From positions 1-5,464 of the forward strand of contig JAISDM010000014.1 in the NCBI GenBank assembly GCA_031264885.1: 5,464 bases of DNA. The letters are read 5' to 3'. Below, in pieces: positions 1-4,517 of the stretch. The position numbers and the translations under genes are program-made. Within the stretch, counting starts at the first letter, position 1. Every line of letters begins with the position of its first letter. The stretch is from Peptococcaceae bacterium. Lineage in GTDB: Bacteria > Bacillota > Peptococcia > DRI-13 > UBA5745. The notes under the pieces were generated by a model that was given only the letters and a program-made list of their open reading frames with translations, had not been told where the DNA came from and ran no database searches.

Positions 1-1
1 T

Positions 2-136
2 CCGAATCCCAAGACCGGCCAGCCGTTTTCATCGAGCGACGCGGCCACGGTAGCCTTGATCGGCGCGACGGCAAGCGGCAGTCTGTTTGCCGCCCGCAGG
101 AAAGACGACGCCGAACCCGGCGAGAAAGAAGCGTAA
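2..136 (+). CDS. C-terminal fragment of a sortase-anchored surface protein (5' end outside window)
   Basis: An open frame enters from the left edge and ends at TAA 134-136, giving the last 44 residues of a protein. The fragment has the three parts of a cell-wall sorting signal in order: an NPKTG pentapeptide (bases 5-19), a hydrophobic stretch of about 18 residues (fragment residues 14-31, Ala/Leu/Ile/Val-rich), and a basic ARRK followed by a charged tail. NPKTG is a variant of LPXTG; in that family sortase cuts between Thr and Gly and links the protein to peptidoglycan. The motif lies about 40 residues from the end, as usual. The ectodomain is outside the window, so the function cannot be told. 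The hydrophobic segment is weak (Ser, Thr and Gly within it) and the tail after ARRK is acidic, so a plain membrane-anchored C-terminus is the alternative. The end of the gene is well supported by reading frame and codon use. Confidence 0.62.
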   Translation, partial: PNPKTGQPFSSSDAATVALIGATASGSLFAARRKDDAEPGEKEA

Positions 137-159
137 AAACAAAGCGTAAACGAGAATCC

Positions 160-193
160 GGGCGGCGCGGCGGCAAACGCCCATGCGCCGCCC
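160..193 (+). repeat. GC-rich hairpin between the surface-protein gene and the next gene
   Basis: A perfect 9-bp inverted repeat, GGGCGGCGC (160-168) with GCGCCGCCC (185-193), encloses a second 4-bp stem, GGCG (169-172) with CGCC (178-181), with loop GCAAA and a small CAT bulge on the 3' side. The predicted RNA stem would be very stable. No run of T follows on either strand, so it is not a classical Rho-independent terminator. It could be a weak terminator, an mRNA-stabilising 3' end, or an attenuator in front of the gene starting at 221. Confidence 0.5.
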
Positions 194-220
194 ATAGCAC
201 GAAAGGAGCGAATCAAAATC

Positions 221-1204
221 ATGGCATACAATAACAAACTGCTGCTGCGTGAAAATCCGGCGGATACCGGGGGTATCGTGAGCCACGGTTCCTATTCCAC
301 CTCACCGGACATCATATCCCACAGTCTGGTCAACGACCCGATAGCATTTTTCAGGGGCAATTACGGCGTCGATCCCAACGAGAGGATAGACCAAAGCTCG
401 CGGACAAATCCGGTCTACGCCAGAGTGAAAAATCTACAAAGCGAAGCGTCCACAGGCTACCTGCGGCTTTACAGGGCGAACGCCTCTCTGTTTTTGAAGC
501 CAAGCCAGTGGAGGTATAACCCGCTGAAAACCCCAAAGGGCGCGTCCTACGTCAAAGTTACGGCGTCAGCCTCCGGGGAGATCGCTATCGGCGACGACGT
601 GTTTTCTCTGGACGGCACACAGGGGAATTATTGCATTGTGGGAATCGTAAATGACAGCGCCGCAGAAACATTGCCCTCGGATTTCAAATCTCTCTCTGAA
701 TTTGTCCTTTGGGTGCATGAAAATCCCGCCGTCGCCGCCCGAAATTTTTCTCTTATGGCATCCGGAAACCGCAATGACTACGAAAGCCTTTTTGTGATAT
801 GCAACGTCCGACCCTCCGCCACGCTGTATACCGTCAGCGTACAGGCGTCCAAGCTGCCGGACGGAACGATCTTCGGGCTTGAGAACACTGCGCTTCGGAT
901 AAGCAAGACGGGGATTTTCTACGCGAATGACGAGATGACGCATATCGTCGCGGACTCGTCGCCGTGGCCGGCATACTACGACGGTTATGTGCGCGTTTTC
1001 GCCAAACTTCCTACGGGCGCAGCATGGCCGAAAGAAGCGGAGTTTGAGGTTAGCTATTATTACGCGGCGACGCTCAGCGAGAACATCAGCAAATTCGGGC
1101 GCGAGCCGGTTGAGGCCATCGGCAGGCGGGCGGTCGCAGACGGGCTTCACGGCGGCGCGCAGCGCCTTGTCCTGCTCGGCAGATGCACCGCCAAATTCGT
1201 GTAG
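221..1204 (+). CDS. Hypothetical protein, beta-rich, no signal peptide
   Basis: A 327-residue protein I do not recognise with confidence. The ATG at 221 follows an AAGGAG ribosome binding site (203-208) at a rather long spacing of 12 nt. The N-terminus (MAYNNKLLLRENPADTGG) is polar, with no signal peptide or membrane segment. The body is rich in Tyr, Phe, Trp, Asn and Ser with alternating hydrophobic residues, suggesting beta-sandwich structure; notable short motifs are SPDIISHS (about residues 28-35), KNLQSEASTGYLRLYR (67-82) and YDGYVRVFAKLPTG near residue 255. Up to about residue 290 it looks like one continuous fold. The last 35 or so residues change character (Arg/Ala/Gly-rich), and two other frames are also open there, so the C-terminus could be altered by a frameshift. 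It lies 84 nt after the surface-protein gene and is separated from it by a hairpin. A structural or interaction role is possible, but this is a guess from composition only. Confidence 0.7.
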   Translation: MAYNNKLLLRENPADTGGIVSHGSYSTSPDIISHSLVNDPIAFFRGNYGVDPNERIDQSSRTNPVYARVKNLQSEASTGYLRLYRANASLFLKPSQWRYNPLKTPKGASYVKVTASASGEIAIGDDVFSLDGTQGNYCIVGIVNDSAAETLPSDFKSLSEFVLWVHENPAVAARNFSLMASGNRNDYESLFVICNVRPSATLYTVSVQASKLPDGTIFGLENTALRISKTGIFYANDEMTHIVADSSPWPAYYDGYVRVFAKLPTGAAWPKEAEFEVSYYYAATLSENISKFGREPVEAIGRRAVADGLHGGAQRLVLLGRCTAKFV

Positions 1205-1221
1205 GAGGGACAAAAGGCGGC

Positions 1222-1263
1222 GCTTACATTTAGATGGCAATGCTGTAAAACCAAGTTGTAAGC
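1222..1263. repeat. Short inverted repeat upstream of the Rrf2 gene
   Basis: GCTTACA (1222-1228) and TGTAAGC (1257-1263) form a perfect 7-bp inverted repeat with a 28-bp spacer, and a further TGTAAA lies at 1244-1249. It sits 59 bp before the ATG of the Rrf2-type regulator. Rrf2 proteins often control their own genes, so this is a candidate operator, but a 7-bp repeat can arise by chance. No strong promoter is visible here; TTACAT (1224-1229) with TAAAAC (1246-1251), 16-bp spacing, is the best weak match. Confidence 0.22.
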
Positions 1264-1321
1264 TGTTTATGGCTGTCATAGGGGCGGCTGCGTTGAGATC
1301 AAAAGAAAGAGAGGTGAGGCC

Positions 1322-1774
1322 ATGCGGATAAACACATCCACGCATTACGCGATCCGCGTGATGCTGTACCTCGCGGAACAAAAACGCATTGTTCCGTCGG
1401 CAGAGTTGGCGGAACATATCGCGATTTCTCAGCGCTACCTGATGCAGATCAGCGCAAAACTGCGGGACGGCAGGCTAATCGGAACCACTGTCGGCATGAG
1501 CGGCGGCTATGCCTTGCTAAAAGATCCCTCGCTAATCAGCGCCTATGACGTCGTCGCGCTGATGGAGGGTGTTGCGGATATACCAGGAAGCGCCGCCGAC
1601 ATACCGGACGGCTCCAAACTGTACAACGCCCTGAGCCTTTTGAGGGATTACGTGGAAACCTATCTGCGCTCAATAAGGCTGGATAGACTGACAGATAAAA
1701 ACATGGCTGAGTGGCAGGAGGAATTCGCGGACATAGTGGAAACGCATATCGCCGCGCTCAGGCAAAATGTCTGA
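1322..1774 (+). CDS. Rrf2-family transcriptional regulator, lacking cluster cysteines
   Basis: A 150-residue winged helix-turn-helix DNA-binding protein of the Rrf2 family (IscR, NsrR and CymR are known members). The diagnostic features are the N-terminus MRINTSTHYAIRVMLYLAE, the HTH at about residues 25-48 (PSAELAEHIAISQRYLMQI), and the wing ending in MSGGYAL (59-65), which matches the GGGY wing of the family. A C-terminal helix about residues 100-145 would be the dimerisation helix. Length is typical. The ATG follows a strong GAGGTGAG site (1311-1318). The protein has no cysteine at all, so it cannot carry the [Fe-S] cluster ligated by three Cys in IscR and NsrR; by analogy it should sense something else or act through a partner protein, as CymR does. 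It is followed by its own terminator and seems to be a single-gene unit; the target is unknown. Confidence 0.9.
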   Translation: MRINTSTHYAIRVMLYLAEQKRIVPSAELAEHIAISQRYLMQISAKLRDGRLIGTTVGMSGGYALLKDPSLISAYDVVALMEGVADIPGSAADIPDGSKLYNALSLLRDYVETYLRSIRLDRLTDKNMAEWQEEFADIVETHIAALRQNV

Positions 1775-1801
1775 AAGGCGTATTGGATAGACGTGAATAC
1801 T

Positions 1802-1850
1802 AACCGGCGTGAAATGGGGACTAAATTCCCGTTCCACGCCGGTTTTCCTT
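1802..1850 (+). terminator. Rho-independent-type terminator after the Rrf2 gene
   Basis: AACCGGCGTG (1802-1811) pairs perfectly with CACGCCGGTT (1835-1844), and an inner GGGA (1817-1820) pairs with TCCC (1827-1830) around a 6-nt loop. The stem runs into TTTT at 1843-1846, followed by CCTT. It starts 27 nt after the Rrf2 stop codon. The T run is short, so efficiency is uncertain, and no T run follows on the minus strand. It separates the Rrf2 gene from the downstream operon. Confidence 0.72.
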
Positions 1851-1886
1851 GCAATTTGAAAATAATCGGAGCATAATATAGATAAT
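1849..1886 (+). promoter_or_regulatory. Likely sigma-A-type promoter of the downstream operon
   Basis: Two overlapping promoter matches lie in this AT-rich stretch: TTGCAA (1849-1854) with CATAAT (1872-1877) at 17-bp spacing, and TTGAAA (1856-1861) with GATAAT (1881-1886) at 19-bp spacing. The first has the better spacing. The stretch lies directly after a terminator and about 60 bp before the GTG start at 1942, the expected place for the operon promoter. Its low GC content contrasts with the surrounding genes. Confidence 0.5.
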
Positions 1887-1896
1887 ATTTTCAAAT
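1854..1896. promoter_or_regulatory. Operator-like 11-bp perfect inverted repeat over the promoter
   Basis: ATTTGAAAATA (1854-1864) and TATTTTCAAAT (1886-1896) are perfect reverse complements with a 21-bp spacer, so their centres are 32 bp apart, about three turns of the helix. Each arm is itself nearly palindromic (ATTT..AAAT), so each could bind one dimer on the same face of the DNA. The left arm covers a candidate -35 element and the right arm starts at the end of a candidate -10 element, a layout that suits a repressor. The binding protein is unknown; the Rrf2 regulator just upstream and the HTH protein at 3306 are the local candidates. Confidence 0.45.
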
Positions 1897-1941
1897 GTTC
1901 ACACAGAATCGCGGAGTCGCCGGAAGAGAAAGAAGGTAATT

Positions 1942-3057
1942 GTGTCGCGGACGAAAACAAAGAATCCCGGAATGAAAAAACTGTTTTTATACCTCATATT
2001 GCTTGTGATGCTATTCGCCGCGGGGTGCGACGGCGCGACGGCGTCGCCGAATCCGCCGCCGGAACCGGGACAAGAGGATCAGGACGTTCTGCGCGTCCAT
2101 TATATCGACGTGGGACAGGGAGACGCGACTTTTATCGAGTTCCCGAACGGACAAACGATGCTCATTGACGCGGGCGACACCGGGTACGGCAATACGGTGG
2201 CAAAATATATTCAAGACAGCGGGCATACCTCGCTTGATTACATCGTGGCGACACATCCCCACGCGGATCATATAGGGGGGATGGATACGGTGCTTGACGC
2301 GATTGAAGTCGGTGATATTTATATGCCGAAGGCAGTCGCCGCGACGCGGACCTATGAAAACCTGTTGGACAAAATCGCCGCCAAAGGGCTGAAAATAAAG
2401 ACGGCCCGCGTCGGCGTGAACATACTCGCGGACAGCGGCCTTTCCGCAGACATATTGGCGCCGAACGCGGAAGAATACAGCGACCTCAACAATTATTCGG
2501 CTGTTGTCATGATCACATACGAGGACGTCAAATTGCTGTTTATGGGGGACGCCGAGATGCTCAGTGAAAATGAGCTGTCCGGGGATATACGCGCGGATGT
2601 GATAAAAGTGGGGCACCACGGCAGCGATTACTCCTCCGGCCAGAGTTTTGTTGACAGAGTGAAAGCGCGTTACGCCGTCATTTCCGTCGGAGAAGGCAAT
2701 TCCCACGGTCACCCCGCGCCTGATGTAATCAAGCGGTGGGAGGATGCCGGATCCGTGATTTATCGCACAGATTTGAACGGCACAATCGTCATAAGTTCAG
2801 CCGGAGCGGATATCACGGTATCATATGAAAAAGGCTCCGCGGACTCGACGGGCGAAGCGGCGCTCGGACCCAATCCTCCCGTCGCGGAAACGGCGGCGGT
2901 ATGGGTTTTGAATACAGGCACAAAGAAAATCCACTATCCCGATTGCCGCTCCGTGCCGCAAATCAAGGAAGGCAACCGCGCGGAGTCCGGCAAAACGGTC
3001 GCGGAGTTGGAAGCTGAAGGATTCGACGCCTGCGGCATATGCAAGCCGCATGACTGA
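1942..3057 (+). CDS. Lipoprotein ComEC/Rec2-type metallo-beta-lactamase hydrolase with C-terminal zinc-binding module
   Basis: A 371-residue exported hydrolase of unknown substrate. GTG 1942 is chosen because AGAAGG (1931-1936) lies 5 nt before it; an in-frame ATG at 1972 lacks a good site. Residues 11-28 are a signal peptide (MKKLFLYLILL) ending in the lipobox AAGC with Cys29, so the mature protein should be lipid-anchored on the cell surface, followed by a Pro/Glu-rich linker (34-48). The MBL domain (about 50-290) has IDVGQGD (55-61), LIDAG (74-78), the metal motif HPHADH (105-110), FMGDAE (200-205), GHHGS (224-228) and SHGHP (254-258), the ComEC-type pattern with all expected ligands. Residues 320-371 form a small module with H331, C335, C364 and C367, like the Zn-binding ends of other secreted MBL and nuclease proteins. 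There are no ComEC membrane helices, so this is not the competence channel. First gene of the presumed operon; some ComEC MBL domains are nucleases, but that is not shown for this one. Confidence 0.92.
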   Translation: MSRTKTKNPGMKKLFLYLILLVMLFAAGCDGATASPNPPPEPGQEDQDVLRVHYIDVGQGDATFIEFPNGQTMLIDAGDTGYGNTVAKYIQDSGHTSLDYIVATHPHADHIGGMDTVLDAIEVGDIYMPKAVAATRTYENLLDKIAAKGLKIKTARVGVNILADSGLSADILAPNAEEYSDLNNYSAVVMITYEDVKLLFMGDAEMLSENELSGDIRADVIKVGHHGSDYSSGQSFVDRVKARYAVISVGEGNSHGHPAPDVIKRWEDAGSVIYRTDLNGTIVISSAGADITVSYEKGSADSTGEAALGPNPPVAETAAVWVLNTGTKKIHYPDCRSVPQIKEGNRAESGKTVAELEAEGFDACGICKPHD

Positions 3058-3071
3058 AAGGAAGTGAGATA

Positions 3072-3287
3072 TTGCTCATTATCGACAGATTTGAAGGCGA
3101 TTTCGCTGTCTGTGAAAATGACGCCCGGCGTATGATTCATATTCGCAGAAGTGAGATTCCGGTTCAGGCGACTGAGGGAGATTGCCTGATCGCCGATCCG
3201 CAAAAAGGCTATGTCTTGGATACAGATGAAACGGCGCGCCGCAAAGCGCGGATCAAAGCTAAAATGAATCGCCTGTTCACGGAATAG
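3072..3287 (+). CDS. DUF3006 domain protein
   Basis: A 71-residue cytoplasmic protein that matches DUF3006 over its full length: the start LIIDRFEGDFAVCE, a middle EGDCLIAD (residues 35-42), and a charged helical end DETARRKARIKAKMNRL. It starts with TTG at 3072, 7 nt after GGAAG (3060-3064, within AAAGGAAGTGAG), and 14 nt after the preceding gene. Members are small single-domain proteins of unknown function, often found next to ComEC-type MBL genes in Firmicutes, as here. The first 45 residues look like a small beta barrel, which is inference. It has no signal peptide although its neighbour is exported, so a direct complex between the two is not obvious. The rare TTG start may lower its level. 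Confidence 0.88.
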   Translation: MLIIDRFEGDFAVCENDARRMIHIRRSEIPVQATEGDCLIADPQKGYVLDTDETARRKARIKAKMNRLFTE

Positions 3288-3291
3288 ATGC

Positions 3292-3300
3292 GGGGTGGTG
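3292..3300 (+). promoter_or_regulatory. Ribosome binding site that fixes the start of the HTH gene
   Basis: GGGGTGGTG (3292-3300) lies 5 nt before GTG 3306. The alternative in-frame ATG at 3288 directly follows the DUF3006 stop codon and would leave this site inside the coding region, with no good site of its own upstream. This favours the GTG start, removing six residues from the longer reading. Confidence 0.6.
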
Positions 3301-3305
3301 AAATT

Positions 3306-3929
3306 GTGGAACCGGTGAACCGAATCGCTAAGACTCGCTTAGACGCGGGCCTCTCGGTGAAAGAACTGGCCGAGAAACTGAATGTAGATATAACGACCGT
3401 GAGCAATTGGGAGTCGGGACGCCGGCAGCTCACGCTTGAGCGACTGATGCAGCTCGCTGGGCTTTTGAATGTCAGCGCGGCTTACCTGTTGGGTGAGAAT
3501 GAGCGCCCGCCGTCTACTGAGCCGGTGAGCGCCGCCGCGCTGCCGATTTTGCACCGGACGCCAGTCTGGATGAAGAGTCAGGGCTGGGCGTTGGTGAATT
3601 CCGTCGCGGGAACATTGGTCTTCGCGGATAAGAGCGAGATTCCTTTTGCCGAGATAAGGGAGCCGGTCTATATTGTCCCGCCCGCGTTTGCGACCGGCTT
3701 ACGCGGCGCCGGCGAGCCGCTTGATCTTGATCATATCTTATCTTCCAAACGGGTCTGGGTGGAGCCGGTCTCACCGGATCCAGAACTGGCCGCCGAGCTG
3801 CGGGGATGGTACAGGCCGCGAGCGCGGCGCCTGGTTGAGAATGAGTTTGGGAATCGCTTTTATCTGGACGCCTACGGCGCGAAGTGGCTGGCGTTTAAGG
3901 ATTGCCTGAGCCATACGGAGGAGGAGTGA
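3306..3929 (+). CDS. XRE-type helix-turn-helix protein with uncharacterised C-terminal domain
   Basis: A 207-residue protein (213 if ATG 3288 is used). Residues 6-64 are a Cro/C1-type HTH: LSVKELAEKLNVD (16-28), the recognition helix ITTVSNWESGRR (29-40), then LTLERLMQLAGLLNVSAAYLLG. Next come a short Pro/Ser-rich linker and a C-terminal region (about 80-207) that resembles no sensor domain I can name. It is rich in Trp, Pro and Tyr, with motifs GWALVNS, WVEPVSPDPELAAELRGWY and YLDAYGAKWLAF; proteins with this kind of tail occur in Clostridia without an assigned role. It is not a short phage repressor and has no LexA-like Ser/Lys protease motif that I can see. It starts 18 nt after the DUF3006 gene and ends 6 nt before tag, so it is in the middle of the operon. 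It may regulate that operon, possibly through the inverted repeat at 1854-1896; this is inference. Confidence 0.85.
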   Translation: MEPVNRIAKTRLDAGLSVKELAEKLNVDITTVSNWESGRRQLTLERLMQLAGLLNVSAAYLLGENERPPSTEPVSAAALPILHRTPVWMKSQGWALVNSVAGTLVFADKSEIPFAEIREPVYIVPPAFATGLRGAGEPLDLDHILSSKRVWVEPVSPDPELAAELRGWYRPRARRLVENEFGNRFYLDAYGAKWLAFKDCLSHTEEE

Positions 3930-3935
3930 GCCGAT

Positions 3936-4517
3936 ATGCCAAATGAACTGATCCGTTGCCCATGGGCGAACGCCGATCCGCTGTCCCGGCGTTATCACGA
4001 TACCGAGTGGGGCGTGCCCTGCCACGATGAGCGCCGCCTGTTCAAGATGCTGATCCTGGAGGGCAAGCAGGCCGGACTGAGTTGGTACGGGATTTTGAAG
4101 AAAATGGACACTCTCCGCGCGGCGTTCGATGATTTCGATCCACATAAGCTCGCCGCGTACGACGACGCGAAAATCAATGAGCTTCTGCAAAACCCTGGCG
4201 TCCTCCGCAATCGCCTGAAGGTGAATGCCGCATTCACAAACGCGAAGGCGTATTTCAGGCTTTGTGAGGCGCATGGATCCCTCGACAGCTATATATGGGC
4301 TTACACGGGCGGCAATCCAGTTGTCGGGAATTGGGAAACGCAGGAGCAGATGCCAGCGACCACGCCGCTCTCCGATGAGATCAGCCGCAACCTGAAACAG
4401 CTCGGCTTCAAGTTTGTCGGCTCGACGATTATCTACTCGTACCTGCAGGCGGTCGGCGTGGTCAACGATCATTTGATTACGTGCAGCTTCGCGAGAGGAC
4501 CGCGTGATGTTTCGTGA
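3936..4517 (+). CDS. tag: DNA-3-methyladenine glycosylase I
   Basis: A 193-residue cytoplasmic base-excision-repair enzyme that removes 3-methyladenine from alkylated DNA, leaving an abasic site. It aligns without gaps to what I recall of E. coli Tag at both ends, with an offset of 4 residues: CPWANADPL, YHDTEWGVP (20-28), LEGKQAGLSW (41-50), and near the C-terminus GFKFVGSTI and VNDHLITC. The four zinc ligands typical of Tag are present (C8, H21, H179, C183), as is the active-site glutamate E42 (E38 in E. coli) and W50. Length is normal (E. coli 187). The ATG is 6 nt after the HTH gene, with a strong GGAGGAGGAG site (3917-3926) inside the end of that gene. Its 3' end overlaps the next gene by 11 nt, which suggests translational coupling. 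No Ada-type operator is seen, so alkylation-induced control is not evident. Confidence 0.97.
   Translation: MPNELIRCPWANADPLSRRYHDTEWGVPCHDERRLFKMLILEGKQAGLSWYGILKKMDTLRAAFDDFDPHKLAAYDDAKINELLQNPGVLRNRLKVNAAFTNAKAYFRLCEAHGSLDSYIWAYTGGNPVVGNWETQEQMPATTPLSDEISRNLKQLGFKFVGSTIIYSYLQAVGVVNDHLITCSFARGPRDVS

Noticed and set aside
987..1331. 114-codon + strand open frame as a separate gene
   Set aside because: It overlaps the end of the 221-1204 gene and the start of the Rrf2 gene. No good ribosome binding site precedes it, and its composition is Arg/Ser/Ala-rich shadow-like. It is kept only as a possible frameshift continuation.
566..1417. 283-codon open frame on the minus strand
   Set aside because: It is antisense to two well-supported genes and spans the gap between them. 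Its protein is rich in Arg, Cys and His and matches no family, as expected for a shadow of GC-rich coding DNA, and it covers the ribosome binding site of the Rrf2 gene.
1802..1896. Riboswitch leader in front of the 1942 gene
   Set aside because: The paired elements are explained by a terminator of the preceding gene and an operator-like repeat around the promoter. The remaining leader is only about 50 nt and shows no known aptamer pattern.
2011..2712. 233-codon open frame on the minus strand
   Set aside because: It lies entirely opposite the MBL domain, whose motifs are all intact. The antisense product has no recognisable domain.
1942..3057. Competence protein ComEC
   Set aside because: Only the ComEC-type MBL part is present, with a lipoprotein signal and a small zinc module. 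The membrane channel domain and OB-like N-terminal region of ComEC are missing.
3306..3929. Prophage repressor and a nearby prophage or attachment site
   Set aside because: The HTH is of the phage-repressor class, but no integrase, attachment repeat or phage structural gene is visible. The gene sits inside a compact operon with tag.
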